Made by a program: the position numbers and the translations under genes
Part shown: one piece after another, positions 26,611 through 36,004 of the stretch
How positions within the stretch are numbered: the first letter of the stretch is position 1
Layout of the letters: each line of letters begins with the position of its first letter
Notes under the pieces: model-generated
Database searches by the model: none
Seen by the model: only the letters and a program-made list of their open reading frames with translations
What the model was told of the DNA's origin: nothing
Assembly (NCBI GenBank): GCA_023954415.1
Contig: JAMLIB010000008.1
Coordinates: forward strand, 105,257-169,256
Direction: 5' to 3'
Origin: Trueperaceae bacterium
Lineage (GTDB): Bacteria; Deinococcota; Deinococci; Deinococcales; Trueperaceae
Length of the DNA: 64,000 bases

Positions 26611-26767
26611 CTCGCCTACTGCCTTCCATAACCGGGCCTCGCGATGCCCCTTCGACACTCGCGAAGCGCCCCCAGGGGCATCACGTGGTGACGAGCATGG
26701 GGTAGCCCTCTCGTTTCGCGACCTCGTTCGACTCTCCTGCTGCACAAGACCACGAACCGAAAGGCTC

Positions 26768-26784
26768 CCTAGCCGGCGGCTAGG
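26768..26784 (-). terminator. candidate hairpin terminator after the MoxR-DUF58 unit
   Basis: CCTAGCCG and CGGCTAGG flank a single base, giving a stable hairpin about 39 nt downstream of the DUF58 stop on the minus strand. It is followed by CTTTC rather than a long T-run, so termination is plausible but not certain. Confidence 0.4.
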
Positions 26785-26822
26785 CGTTTGCCAGCCCAAC
26801 CCTGCCGGCAGCGACCGATCAC

Positions 26823-27881
26823 CTAACGCTTGACGAGTAGCCCGAGCTTGATGAGCTCCGTAAGCGCCGCGCGCTCGGTGGCCGAGGCGGCGGAGGCGGC
26901 AGGGCCGGCGGGAGCGCCAGATGCGGCAGGCGCGACCCGCGAGGCAGTGGTGGCAGGGGCGCCAGGGGCATCCGGAGCGCGAGCGGCCTCGGCACCCATC
27001 GCGGGCGCCGTCAACAACTGATGGCGGTACCCGGCCCGCAGGATGGCCTCGCGCGTACGCCTCACGTGGGCGCGGACCTCTTCGCGGTACGCGTGCGCCT
27101 CGTCGGGCCCCGCGGGCAGCTTCTCGCCGGACTCGACGTCGTGCAGCTCCAGCAGCGCGGCGGGCGGGTCCAGCTCGGCGGGCGAGAGGAGCTGCAGGAA
27201 GCCGACGTCCACGCCGCGCGAGCGCAAGGCCGCCAGGCCGGGCTCGATGGAGGCGTCCTCCAGCAGGTCGGAGACGACGATGACGAGCGCGCGCCCGCGC
27301 GCAGCCGGCAGCCCCATGGCGAACGGCACGAGGCCCGTGAGGGGCCCCGCCCCCGCTCCGGGGGTAGCGCCGGCTCGGAGGGCGCCCGCGCCGTTCGCAA
27401 GCCCGTCCTTCACGAGCGCGCCGTTCACCAGCGTGCCGTCGCCCTTCAGCAGCGGAGCGTCGTCTATGAACCGCCAGGTCTCGAGCATGCCGGCGCGGCC
27501 GCGCAGGCGCGGGGTGGCGCCGCCGAAGAGGAGGTGGACCTGGGTGGGCGCGTCGCGCTGCGCCACGTAGCTCAGCAGCCGCACGACCGTGCGCGCGTGC
27601 TCGAGCTTGCCGCCGAGGCCCATGCTCGCGCTGTTGTCGAGGACGAGGTGCAGCTCAACGGCTCGCTCGGCCTGGTAGAGACGCGTGTAGAGGCGGCCCG
27701 TGCGGGCGTACACGCGCCAGTCGACGTACCTGAGCTCGTCGCCAGGCTGGTACGGCCTGAAGTCGTGGAACTCGACGCTCTGCCCCGCCTCGACGGCGCT
27801 GCGGTCGCCCCCTACGCGCGCCAGGGCGCGGGAAGCGACGGCGTAGCGGTCGAGCAGCGCCCGCGTGCCGGAGGCGAGCAC
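26823..27881 (-). CDS. DUF58 domain protein
   Basis: The 352-residue cytoplasmic protein contains the DUF58 signature FHDFRPYQPGDELRYVDWR (about residues 38-56) followed by a von Willebrand A-like fold with the metal-site motif DNSASM. A long Ala/Pro/Gly-rich disordered stretch precedes the short C-terminal helix. DUF58 proteins are partners of MoxR AAA+ ATPases, acting in maturation of other complexes. The GTG start lies 2 nt after the end of the moxR gene. Confidence 0.9.
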   Translation of the reverse strand: MLASGTRALLDRYAVASRALARVGGDRSAVEAGQSVEFHDFRPYQPGDELRYVDWRVYARTGRLYTRLYQAERAVELHLVLDNSASMGLGGKLEHARTVVRLLSYVAQRDAPTQVHLLFGGATPRLRGRAGMLETWRFIDDAPLLKGDGTLVNGALVKDGLANGAGALRAGATPGAGAGPLTGLVPFAMGLPAARGRALVIVVSDLLEDASIEPGLAALRSRGVDVGFLQLLSPAELDPPAALLELHDVESGEKLPAGPDEAHAYREEVRAHVRRTREAILRAGYRHQLLTAPAMGAEAARAPDAPGAPATTASRVAPAASGAPAGPAASAASATERAALTELIKLGLLVKR

Positions 27882-27883
27882 GG

Positions 27884-28879
27884 TCAGCGGCCCTTGTCCA
27901 CCTGCTCGAGCACCTGGGCGAGCACCTGGTCCTGGGTCATGCCCTCCACCTCGGCCTCGAAGCTGAGGAGGAGGCGGTGGCGCAGCGCGGGCAGCGCTGC
28001 GCGGCGCAGGTCCTCGAACTCGACGTTCGGCCGACCCGCCGCGAGGGCGTACCCCTTCGCCGCCAGGGTGATGGCCTGGGCGCCGCGCGGGCTAGCGCCC
28101 AGACGCACGAGCGGGTGCGCGTGCGTGGCCTCGACGAGGCGCACAACGTAGGCGATCGCCGCCTCGGCGATGGGCACGGCCCGGAGCATGGCCTGGAGCG
28201 TGAGGAGGCGGTCCCTGTCGACGACCGCGCTCGCCTTGGCCTCGGTCGTGCCCGTCGTGACGATGAGGATGCGCTGCAGCGTGGCCGCGTCCGGCCGCGG
28301 GATGACCACCTTGAAGAGGAAGCGGTCGAGCTGCGCCTCCGGCAGGGGGTACGTGCCCTCCATCTCGAGGGGGTTCTGCGTGGCGAGGACCATGAACGGC
28401 TCGTCGAGCGCATAACGCCTGCCGGCCACGGTGACCGCGCGCTCCTGCATGGCCTCGAGGAGCGCCGACTGTGTCTTCGGCGTGGCCCGGTTGATCTCGT
28501 CCGCCAGCAGCACGTTCGTGAAGACGGGCCCCGGCTGGAACTCGAAGCGGCTCTGCGCCGCGGCCTCGATGAAGACGTTCGTGCCCGTGACGTCGGCCGG
28601 CATCAGGTCCGGCGTGAACTGGATGCGCGAGAACTGGAGCGCGGAGACGTCCGCGAACGTGTGCACGAGCCGCGTCTTGCCGAGGCCCGGCACGCCCTCC
28701 AGGAGCACGTGGCCGCGCGCGAGCGCCGCCACCAACAGCTCCTCGACGACTCGCTCCTGGCCGACCACGACGCCGGAGATGGCGTTACGCATGGCGGCGA
28801 AGTCCTTGGCGAACTGCTCCGGTGTGGCCGCTGGGCGGCCGCCGGTGGCGTGGGTGTTGCTCGCGTTGTCGTTCGGCAC
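27884..28879 (-). CDS. MoxR-family AAA+ ATPase
   Basis: The ~331-residue protein has Walker A GVPGLGKT (about residues 61-68), Walker B LLADEINR and sensor 1 in VLATQNP, the hallmarks of the MoxR branch of AAA+ chaperone-like ATPases. I place the start at GTG 28879 (PNDNAS), preceded by AGAGGT; longer in-frame extension upstream is low-complexity and crosses the probable promoter. It forms an operon with the DUF58 gene. Confidence 0.93.
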   Translation of the reverse strand: MPNDNASNTHATGGRPAATPEQFAKDFAAMRNAISGVVVGQERVVEELLVAALARGHVLLEGVPGLGKTRLVHTFADVSALQFSRIQFTPDLMPADVTGTNVFIEAAAQSRFEFQPGPVFTNVLLADEINRATPKTQSALLEAMQERAVTVAGRRYALDEPFMVLATQNPLEMEGTYPLPEAQLDRFLFKVVIPRPDAATLQRILIVTTGTTEAKASAVVDRDRLLTLQAMLRAVPIAEAAIAYVVRLVEATHAHPLVRLGASPRGAQAITLAAKGYALAAGRPNVEFEDLRRAALPALRHRLLLSFEAEVEGMTQDQVLAQVLEQVDKGR

Positions 28880-28935
28880 CTTTACACCTCTGGTTCGGGC
28901 GGGCGCGCACCCTGGGCGGCGCTTGGAGTACGGGG

Positions 28936-28941
28936 AGTATA
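28936..28941 (-). promoter_or_regulatory. -10 box (TATACT) of moxR
   Basis: TATACT on the minus strand lies 56 nt upstream of the preferred GTG start, giving a leader with the AGAGGT ribosome binding site. Confidence 0.45.
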
Positions 28942-29006
28942 GCCGTGGTGCGAGGCGACCGGCCGTCGCACTCACCGTTGAAGAGTAGGGTGGCTAGGCA
29001 AATATG

Positions 29007-29012
29007 TAGACT
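29007..29012 (+). promoter_or_regulatory. -10 box (TAGACT) of the GNAT gene
   Basis: TAGACT lies 9 nt before the ATG at 29022, implying a leader of only a few nucleotides. Confidence 0.45.
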
Positions 29013-29021
29013 GAAACCCGT

Positions 29022-29660
29022 ATGAGACCGGCCTACGGGCGCGTGACGCTGCGGCCGCTGGAGGAGTTCTCCGACGCCGACTGGCGCCGCTTGCAGAGCC
29101 ACTTCCGCGACCCGGAGATCGCCTACTTGAACGGCACCCCGCCGAACCGGATGCCGCTATGGCTGCTGAAGCGCCTCCTCAAGACGGACTCCAAGCGCTC
29201 CGACAGGGCCACGTTCGGCATCTTCGATGAGCGCGACGACTTCATCGGCACTACCGAGCTCTACGACGTGCGCGGCGATGTCGGCACGCTAGGCATCATC
29301 ATCGGCGAGCGCACCCACTGGGCGGGCGGCTACGGGCCCGAGGCCATGCACGCCCTCCTCGGCTACGCGTTCGATGTCCTCGGCCTGCGTACCGTCAAGC
29401 TCAACACGTTCGGCGACAACCTGCGCGCCCAACGCGCTTTCCGCAAGGTGGGCTTCCACGAGGTGGGCCGGCGCCCCGACGCGGACGGGCGCATGGACGT
29501 GCGGATGGAGCTGCCGCGCGCGGAGTGGCAACCGGGGCCGAGCAGCCGAGCGGGGGTCGCGTCCGCCGGGGCGCCGCCGACCGTGCTGTCGACCGCGCAC
29601 GACGAGGCGGCCGCCGGACCAGGCGAAGCCGTCCGTCAGTCGTCGGACCCCTCGAAGTAG
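29022..29660 (+). CDS. GNAT-family N-acetyltransferase (RimJ/RimL-like)
   Basis: The 212-residue protein has a GNAT fold: the strand pair FGIFDERDDFIGTTELYDV, the acetyl-CoA region IIIGERTHWAGGYGPEAM and the C-terminal LNTFGDNLRAQRAFRKVGF typical of RimJ/RimL-type acetyltransferases acting on protein N-termini or small molecules. The last ~45 residues are low-complexity. Its 3' end overlaps the convergent uvrC gene by 25 bp. Confidence 0.88.
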   Translation: MRPAYGRVTLRPLEEFSDADWRRLQSHFRDPEIAYLNGTPPNRMPLWLLKRLLKTDSKRSDRATFGIFDERDDFIGTTELYDVRGDVGTLGIIIGERTHWAGGYGPEAMHALLGYAFDVLGLRTVKLNTFGDNLRAQRAFRKVGFHEVGRRPDADGRMDVRMELPRAEWQPGPSSRAGVASAGAPPTVLSTAHDEAAAGPGEAVRQSSDPSK

Positions 29661-31429
29661 CTCTTCACGGCCTGCGCGGCCGCCTGCCCAACGCCCGGGA
29701 TGGCCGCGAGCACGCCGATGTCCGCGCCCTTGAGCTCCTCCAGGCTCGAGAAGTGGGCGAGCAGCGCATCGCGCCTCTTCGGTCCGATGCCGGGCACGTC
29801 GTCGAGTAGCGAGCGCGTCGCGGACTTGCCGCGCCGCTGCCGGTTGTAGCCGACGGCCGTGCGGTGCGCCTCGTCGCGCACGTTGATGAGCAGGCGCAGG
29901 GCAGGGTGGCTGTGCGGCACGAGTACCTCCTCGCCACGCTCGGTGATGAGCGTCTCCTGCTTCTTGGCGAGCCCGACGAGCGGCACCGAGATGCCCGCAT
30001 CATCGAGCGCGCGCTTGGCGGCGCTCAATTGCCCCTTGCCGCCGTCTATGAGGAGCAGGTCGGGGTGAGGCAGCCTGTCGGCCAACGCGCCGGTGAAGCG
30101 CCGGTAGACGACCTGGTGCATGCTGTAGAAGTCGTCGGGCTTGTCGAGCTCCCGCACCCGCACGCGCCGGTAGTCGCTCCGCTTGGCCCTGCCGCCCTCG
30201 AACGACACGATGCTGGCGACCGTGTGCGTGCCCATCAGGTTCGAGATGTCGTAGCCCTCGATGCGCCACGGCGGGTTCTCGAGCCCGAGCAGGCGTTGGA
30301 GCTCGCCGACGCCGGGCGCCTCGCCGCGGCGCTCCAGCAGCGCGATCTCGGCCTCGACGCCCGAGACGGCGTTGCGCTTCGCCAGCCCGAGCAGTTCGAC
30401 CTTGTCGCCCCGCTGCGGCGTGCGCACCTCCACCTTGCGGCCCGCGCGCGCGGTCAGGAACCGTTGCCATACGTCCTGATCCAGCTCCGTCTGGGGCACG
30501 AGGACGAGCGGCGGTAGCTGCGTCGCGAGCCCGTAGTACTCGCTCATGAAGCGCTCGAGCACCTCGGCGTCCGAGGCGCTCTCGGCGTTCGTCATGAGGC
30601 GCTTGTCGCGCCCGACGACGCGGCCGGAGCGCATCTGGAAGAGCTGCACCATGGCGTGGTCGCCCGCTTTCGCCACGCCTAGGAAGTCGAGGTCGTCCGT
30701 GCCCGCCATCACGACGCTGCTGTCGTAGCCGGTGAGCCTTTTGAGGGCGTCCAGGCGGTCGCGGTACGTGGCGGCCAGCTCGAAGTCGCGGCGCACGGCC
30801 GCCTCGCGCATCTGCACCTCGAGCTTCTCGACGATCTCCCCGACCCGCCCTTCGAGGAACGCCTTCACGTCGGACACGACGTCGGCGTACTCCGCCCTGT
30901 CGGCCCAACCGACGCAGGGGGCGAGGCAGCGGCCCATGTGGTAGCGCAGGCACGGCTTCTTGCGCGTCTCCATGGGCACACCGCTGTTCTTCCTCAGCTT
31001 GAAGACGCTGTACACGAGCTCGAGGACGCGCCTCACGGCGCCGGCGTTCGGGTACGGACCGTAGTACGTGCCGCCGTCCTTGACGACGCGGCGCGTGAAG
31101 ACCAGCGTCGGGTACTCCTCGTTCGTCAGCTTGAGGAAGGGGTAGCTCTTGTCGTCCTTCAGGAGGACGTTGTAGTGCGGCTGGTGCCGCTTGATGAGGT
31201 TGGATTCGAGGATCAGCGCCTCGATCTCGTCGTGCGTGACGATGAAGTCGAGGCGGCTCGCCGCGGCGGTGAGCAGCCGCGCCTTGTGACCCGCCTGGCG
31301 GCCGAAGTAGCTGCCGACGCGGCTGCGGAGGTTGACCGCCTTGCCGACGTAGAGGACCGCGTCGTCCTCGCCGTGGAACAGGTAGCAGCCGCTCTGCGTC
31401 GGGATTACGGGCAGGTCGCCGCGCTTCAC
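29636..31429 (-). CDS. uvrC: excinuclease ABC subunit C
   Basis: The ~597-residue nuclease makes both incisions in nucleotide excision repair. Domains in order: GIY-YIG nuclease (GCYLFHGEDDAVLYVGKAVNLRSRV), Cys-containing region (KKPCLRYHMGRCLAPCVG), UVR motif, RNase H-like domain (IEGYDISNLMGTH, LLIDGGKGQL) and C-terminal tandem HhH. The GTG at 31429 lies 7 nt after TACAAT, supporting this start over an upstream one that adds 23 unlike residues. uvrA and uvrB are not in the window. Confidence 0.97.
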   Translation of the reverse strand: MKRGDLPVIPTQSGCYLFHGEDDAVLYVGKAVNLRSRVGSYFGRQAGHKARLLTAAASRLDFIVTHDEIEALILESNLIKRHQPHYNVLLKDDKSYPFLKLTNEEYPTLVFTRRVVKDGGTYYGPYPNAGAVRRVLELVYSVFKLRKNSGVPMETRKKPCLRYHMGRCLAPCVGWADRAEYADVVSDVKAFLEGRVGEIVEKLEVQMREAAVRRDFELAATYRDRLDALKRLTGYDSSVVMAGTDDLDFLGVAKAGDHAMVQLFQMRSGRVVGRDKRLMTNAESASDAEVLERFMSEYYGLATQLPPLVLVPQTELDQDVWQRFLTARAGRKVEVRTPQRGDKVELLGLAKRNAVSGVEAEIALLERRGEAPGVGELQRLLGLENPPWRIEGYDISNLMGTHTVASIVSFEGGRAKRSDYRRVRVRELDKPDDFYSMHQVVYRRFTGALADRLPHPDLLLIDGGKGQLSAAKRALDDAGISVPLVGLAKKQETLITERGEEVLVPHSHPALRLLINVRDEAHRTAVGYNRQRRGKSATRSLLDDVPGIGPKRRDALLAHFSSLEELKGADIGVLAAIPGVGQAAAQAVKSYFEGSDD

Positions 31430-31436
31430 GCCGGAG

Positions 31437-31442
31437 ATTGTA
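31437..31442 (-). promoter_or_regulatory. -10 box (TACAAT) of uvrC
   Basis: TACAAT on the minus strand ends 7 nt before the GTG start, the leaderless geometry; it is one of the best -10 matches in the window. Confidence 0.5.
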
Positions 31443-31593
31443 CGGCGGGGCGGGGCGTTCGCCCGTTCCGGGGGCGGCCCGCCGGCCGGCGAGCGCATCC
31501 CCGACCGGGCGCGCCGGCAACGCCGCGCACCGGCTCGCCGCGATCACGTCGAGCCGGCGAGCGCAGCCGCCGGCCCCCGGCGCAGCCTGCGCG

Positions 31594-33117
31594 CTACAGG
31601 TCGAGCAGCAGCGCCACCGGGTTCTCGAGCAGCCCTATGACCTTCGAGGTGAACAGGGCCCCTTCAGCGCCGTCGACGAGCCGGTGGTCGAAGGAGAGGC
31701 TCAGGTAGAGCATCTGCCGCGCCCTGATGCTGTCGTCCGCCATCACGACCGGCCGCTTCTTGATGGAGTGGACGCCCAGGATGGCCGCCTCCGGCGAGTT
31801 GATGATGGGGAACGAGAAGAGGCCGCCGAGGCTGCCGATGTTGGTGACGGAGAACGTGCCGCCCTTGAGGTCGTCAGGCGCGAGCTTGCCGCTGCGCGCC
31901 AGGTCGGCCAGGCGCCCCACCTCGGCGGCCAACTCCATGATGCTGCGCTCGTCGACGTCCCGGATGACGGGCACGACCAGCCCGGCGTCCGTAGCCGTCG
32001 CCATCCCGATGTTGTAGTAGCGCTTCGTGACGATCTCGCCCTTGGCCTCGTCGAAGCTCGAGTTGAGCGCCGGGAACTCGGCGAGAGCCACGGCCACGGC
32101 CTTCATCACGAACGGCAGGTACGACAGCCGCACGCCCTTGGCCGCGAAGCCGGGCTTGAGCTTCTCGCGCAAGGCGACGAGGTCCGTGACGTCCGCCTCG
32201 TCGACGTGGAGCGCTCGCACCGTGTGGAGGTGAGAGGTGACCATCTGGTTGGCGATGAGCCGGCGCAGGCCACGCATGGGCGCGCGCTCCTCGCGCCCCT
32301 CGTAGCCGGCGGGGGTCTTGTAGGCGATGGGGCTGCCCTGCGGCCCCGCGTGGCCTTGGCCGGCGGGGGTCGTGTGCTCCCTCACGTCGTCGACGCGCAC
32401 CCGGCCGTGCGGGCCGCTGCCGAGGACCTCCTCGATGCTCACGCCGAGCTCCCGCGCCAGCCGCCGGGCCGCCGGGACGGCCAGGACGCGGCCGAACGCG
32501 CCGCGTGCGGGCTCCCGGGGCGCCTGGGCGGCACCGTTCGCCGCCTGCGCGCCGCCCCCGGCCACCGTCTGCCGAGCCTTGGCGGCCTGGCCGGGAACCG
32601 CGCGCGCGCCACCGGACCGGTCCACCGGCCGCCGCACCTGCGGGAGCGCCTCGGCCTCGCCGCCTGCCGACGGCTTGAAGAGGCTGAGCTTGTCCCCGTC
32701 GTCGCCGCTCTCGGCAGCGGGCGAGCGCTTCCCGGACGCCTTGTCCTCACCGGTGCCGGACGGCGCGCCGCTCGCCGAGGCGGAGCCGGGACCGGCGGTG
32801 GCGCCCTCGCCGCTGCCCCCGGCGGAGCCGCCGGCCGCCGGGGCGGCCGTGCTCGCGGTGGCGCCGGCCCCGGAGCCGCCCCCCTCCTCGATGAGCGCGA
32901 TCACGGCGTTCACCTGCACGACGTCGCCTTCCGCGGCGAGGTGCTTGACGAGCCTGCCGGCGAAGGGGCTGGGGAGCTCGACGGTCGCCTTGTCGGTGAG
33001 GACCTCGGCGACGGGCTGATCGAGCGCCACGCTGTCGCCCTCGGCGACGAGCCAACGGATGATCTCACCCTCGACGACGGACTCGGCCAGTTCGGGTAGG
33101 CGTAGCTCTCGCGCCAT
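31594..33117 (-). CDS. 2-oxo acid dehydrogenase dihydrolipoamide acyltransferase (E2)
   Basis: The 507-residue E2 core has an N-terminal lipoyl domain with the lipoylated Lys in TDKATVELP (about residue 43), an Ala/Pro/Gly-rich linker, a peripheral subunit-binding domain (PAARRLARELGV) and the catalytic domain ending in the HRLVDG active-site motif. It transfers the acyl group to CoA. AAGGAG lies 7 nt before the ATG. It follows E1beta by 87 nt on the same strand. Branched-chain oxo acids or pyruvate are both possible substrates; the separate E1alpha and E1beta chains favour the BCKDH/PDH heterotetramer type. Confidence 0.93.
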   Translation of the reverse strand: MARELRLPELAESVVEGEIIRWLVAEGDSVALDQPVAEVLTDKATVELPSPFAGRLVKHLAAEGDVVQVNAVIALIEEGGGSGAGATASTAAPAAGGSAGGSGEGATAGPGSASASGAPSGTGEDKASGKRSPAAESGDDGDKLSLFKPSAGGEAEALPQVRRPVDRSGGARAVPGQAAKARQTVAGGGAQAANGAAQAPREPARGAFGRVLAVPAARRLARELGVSIEEVLGSGPHGRVRVDDVREHTTPAGQGHAGPQGSPIAYKTPAGYEGREERAPMRGLRRLIANQMVTSHLHTVRALHVDEADVTDLVALREKLKPGFAAKGVRLSYLPFVMKAVAVALAEFPALNSSFDEAKGEIVTKRYYNIGMATATDAGLVVPVIRDVDERSIMELAAEVGRLADLARSGKLAPDDLKGGTFSVTNIGSLGGLFSFPIINSPEAAILGVHSIKKRPVVMADDSIRARQMLYLSLSFDHRLVDGAEGALFTSKVIGLLENPVALLLDL

Positions 33118-33204
33118 TCTCCAGCTCCTTTAACGTGCGCCCGGCGCCAGACCATGGCGAGGCGTCCGCCCCGCGGCTCGGCGACCCGGAGCGGGGATCG
33201 ACAC

Positions 33205-34191
33205 TCAGTAGTCGAGCACGCGCTGCACGGCCCGCATGATGCGAGCTGGGCCCGGCAGGTACTCGCGGTCTTGCGCGTACGGGTAAGGGGTATCGAAACC
33301 GCTCACCCTCAGTGGCGGCGCCAGCAGTTGGTCGAGCAGCTCCTCGGCGATGGTGGCGGCCACCTCGCTCATCACGCTCGCGCTCTTCGGCGCCTCGCTC
33401 ACGAGCACCACGCGGCCGACGCGGGCGACGGCCGCGAGCACGGTGTCCTCGTCCCACGGCGCCAGCGAGCGCAGGTCGATGACGTGGGGCGAGAGACCCT
33501 GCTCCACGAGCGCCTCTGCCGCCCGCGCCGTCTCGGCCATCGAGCCGCCGTAGCTGACGAGCACGACATCGTCGCCCACGCGCCGCACGGCCGCCTCCCC
33601 GATGGGGACGAGCGTGTCCGGGTCGTCGGGCAGCTCCTCCTTGACGGCGCGGTAGAGCCGTTTCGGCTCCATGAACACGACGGGGTCGTCGTCGCGGATG
33701 GCGCTCTTCAGCAGCCCGCGCGCGTCGGCCGGCGTGCTCGGGAACACGACCTTGAGTCCGGCCGTGTGCACGAAGTGCGCCTCGGGGCTCTGGGAGTGGT
33801 GGTGGCCCCCCTTGACGCCCCCGCCGGCCGGCATGCGCACCACGAGGGGCGCCGTGAACTGCCCGCCGGAGCGGTAACGGAGCTTCGCGACCTGCGAGAC
33901 GAGCTGGTCGAAGCCGGGGTAGACGTAGTCGGCGAACTGGATCTCCGCGACGGGGCGCAAGCCGTGCGCCGCCATGCCGACGGCGGCCCCGATGATGGCG
34001 GCCTCCGAGAGCGGCGAGTCGATCACCCGGTCGGGGCCGTACTTGTCGAAGAGCTTCTCGGTGGCGAGGAAGACGCCGCCGCGCTTGCCGACGTCCTCGC
34101 CGAGCACGACCACGCGCTCGTCGCGCGCCATCTCCTCGTCGAGGGTGCGCGCGATGGTCTGCACCATCGTCAGCGCGCTCACGCGGTCCAC
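33205..34191 (-). CDS. 2-oxo acid dehydrogenase E1 component, beta subunit
   Basis: The 328-residue subunit is a transketolase-type pyrimidine-binding domain ([31 protein letters not shown]) followed by a transketolase C-terminal domain. It forms an alpha2beta2 thiamine diphosphate enzyme with the preceding gene. The active-site stretch [13 protein letters not shown] carries the conserved His residues. The GTG start is 4 nt after the E1alpha stop; a second in-frame GTG nine bases later is an alternative. Confidence 0.93.
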   Translation of the reverse strand: MDRVSALTMVQTIARTLDEEMARDERVVVLGEDVGKRGGVFLATEKLFDKYGPDRVIDSPLSEAAIIGAAVGMAAHGLRPVAEIQFADYVYPGFDQLVSQVAKLRYRSGGQFTAPLVVRMPAGGGVKGGHHHSQSPEAHFVHTAGLKVVFPSTPADARGLLKSAIRDDDPVVFMEPKRLYRAVKEELPDDPDTLVPIGEAAVRRVGDDVVLVSYGGSMAETARAAEALVEQGLSPHVIDLRSLAPWDEDTVLAAVARVGRVVLVSEAPKSASVMSEVAATIAEELLDQLLAPPLRVSGFDTPYPYAQDREYLPGPARIMRAVQRVLDY

Positions 34192-34195
34192 CCGG

Positions 34196-35293
34196 TCATC
34201 CCAGGAGCTCCGAGCGCTGCTTGACGAGGCGCTCGGGGACGTCGGCCAGGACGTCCTCGAACATCGCCTCGACGGCGACGTCGCCCGCCGCCTGGGCCTG
34301 CGCGATGGCGTCGTCGACCTGCGCCCTCACGTCGGCCTCCGCTTCCTTCTCGGCGGCGTCGTCCCAGAGGCCCCTGCGCGTCAGGAAGCGGCGCAGCCTG
34401 GCGAGCGGGTCGCGCTTGCGCCACGCCTCGACCTCCGCGCGGGGGCGGTAGCGCGAGTCGTCGTCGGCCGACGAGTGCCCGCCGTAGCGGTACACGAGGA
34501 GCTCGACCAGGGCGGGGCCGAAGCCGTCGCGCGCGCGTTGGACGGCCTCCCGCATGACGTAGTAGGAGGCGAGCGCGTCCATGCCGTCGACGAAGTAGCC
34601 GGGCATGCCGTAGGCGTGTGCCTTCGTGTAGATGCTGTCCGACCCCGTCTGCTTCTCGAACCCCACGCTGATGGCGTAGCGGTTGTTCTGGCAGGCGAAG
34701 ACGACGGGCGCACCCTGGGCGCCCGCGAAGTTGACGCCCGCGTGCCAGTCGCCCTCGCTCGTGGAGCCGTCGCCGAACGTGCAGACGGTCACCTGATCGG
34801 TGCCGCGCAGCTTCATGCTTATCGCGCAGCCCGCCGCGGGCGGGATGTGCGACGCGATGGGCGAAGCGGCCGAGAAGACGTTGAGCTCCTTGGAGGAGGC
34901 GTGGTAAGGCATCTGCCTGGCCCGGCTCGGGTCGGCCGCCGTGCCCATGGCCTGCGCCACGAACTCGACGACGGGCACGCCCATGGCCAGCGGCAGCGTG
35001 ACGTCGCGGTAGTAGGGGAAGAGCCAGTCGTGACCGGCGCGCAGAGCGTGCGCGATGCCGACCTGGGCCCCCTCGTGTCCGCCGGAGGGGGCCACGAAGC
35101 TCACCTTGCCCTGGCGCTGGAGGCGGCTCATGCGCTCGTCGACCGCTCGGCCGAGGAGCATGTCCTGATACATGCGGCGCAGCTTGTCCGGACCCAGGTC
35201 GAGCTCGAACGGGGCGATCCACTCGCCAGACTCGCTCGTCACGGCGATGGGCTCGTCGGTGAACGGTTGGAAGAGTTGCGACTCTAGGATCAC
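34196..35293 (-). CDS. 2-oxo acid dehydrogenase E1 component, alpha subunit
   Basis: The ~365-residue subunit carries the thiamine diphosphate motif [11 protein letters not shown]...CQNNRYAIS and the phosphorylation-loop-like [10 protein letters not shown] region. The GTG start at 35293 has GGGAGG 6 nt upstream. It is the first gene of the E1alpha-E1beta-E2 operon; no dihydrolipoamide dehydrogenase (E3) gene follows, so E3 must be supplied from elsewhere. The long acidic/basic reading frame continuing upstream of 35293 is not part of the gene. Confidence 0.93.
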   Translation of the reverse strand: MILESQLFQPFTDEPIAVTSESGEWIAPFELDLGPDKLRRMYQDMLLGRAVDERMSRLQRQGKVSFVAPSGGHEGAQVGIAHALRAGHDWLFPYYRDVTLPLAMGVPVVEFVAQAMGTAADPSRARQMPYHASSKELNVFSAASPIASHIPPAAGCAISMKLRGTDQVTVCTFGDGSTSEGDWHAGVNFAGAQGAPVVFACQNNRYAISVGFEKQTGSDSIYTKAHAYGMPGYFVDGMDALASYYVMREAVQRARDGFGPALVELLVYRYGGHSSADDDSRYRPRAEVEAWRKRDPLARLRRFLTRRGLWDDAAEKEAEADVRAQVDDAIAQAQAAGDVAVEAMFEDVLADVPERLVKQRSELLG

Positions 35294-35563
35294 GCTGGCC
35301 TCCCTTCGTTCGCGTATAGCGCTCTCCCGGTGGCGTTGTGACCCGCAGCGCGCGGCGGCTCGGATGTGGCTAGGCTCTGAACCATGGCTGGTCGGTAAGC
35401 TCGACCGGATCGTCGGTTGCCCGGCCCTGTGCCTAGCGGACCGGCATGAACGCCCCAGTCGTCCCTTCGAGCGTTGGCCGCAGGATAGCACTTGGCTGGA
35501 TGAGGAGCCGTAGCGTATTCCCCACCGCCGGCGCCGGGCGCGGTGGTATGAGGGAGTCCGATC

Positions 35564-36004
35564 GTGACGACCCTGACCCGAGTCCTCCTCGCAGCGGCGA
35601 CCCTGGCCGCACTGCTCCTGTTGGCGGCGTCCGTGGCGAGCAAGGCGTGGCTCTGGCTCGTCTGCGCCGCTGTGGTCTTCCTGTTCGTGTACGCCCGCAA
35701 CGGCACCTACGCCACGCTGATGCTGGGGGCGCTCCTGGCCGGCGCCGCCGTCGGCAGCCTGCTCGAGGTGGCCCTGCGGTGGCAGGGCGCCTTCCTCATG
35801 AGCATCGGCGCCGCGGCCATCACGGTCGAGGCCATCGAAGAGCGGCCCGGCAACTGGGCGTTCGTGTTCGGCGTCGCGTTCGTCGGGATCGGTACGGCGG
35901 TGGCTCTGGCGAGCGCCGGCACGCGCGGGTACCTCGCGTTCGTGCTCCTCGTCGCGACCGCGGCGGCCGTCGTGGCGCTCCGACAACGCCGCCACGGTGC
36001 ATGA
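35564..36004 (+). CDS. small multi-pass membrane protein of unknown function
   Basis: The 146-residue protein has four or five predicted transmembrane helices and a short basic C-terminus (LRQRRHGA). No catalytic or binding motif is visible. The GTG start has GGGAG upstream. It stands alone between the divergent oxo-acid dehydrogenase operon and citrate synthase. Confidence 0.65.
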   Translation: MTTLTRVLLAAATLAALLLLAASVASKAWLWLVCAAVVFLFVYARNGTYATLMLGALLAGAAVGSLLEVALRWQGAFLMSIGAAAITVEAIEERPGNWAFVFGVAFVGIGTAVALASAGTRGYLAFVLLVATAAAVVALRQRRHGA

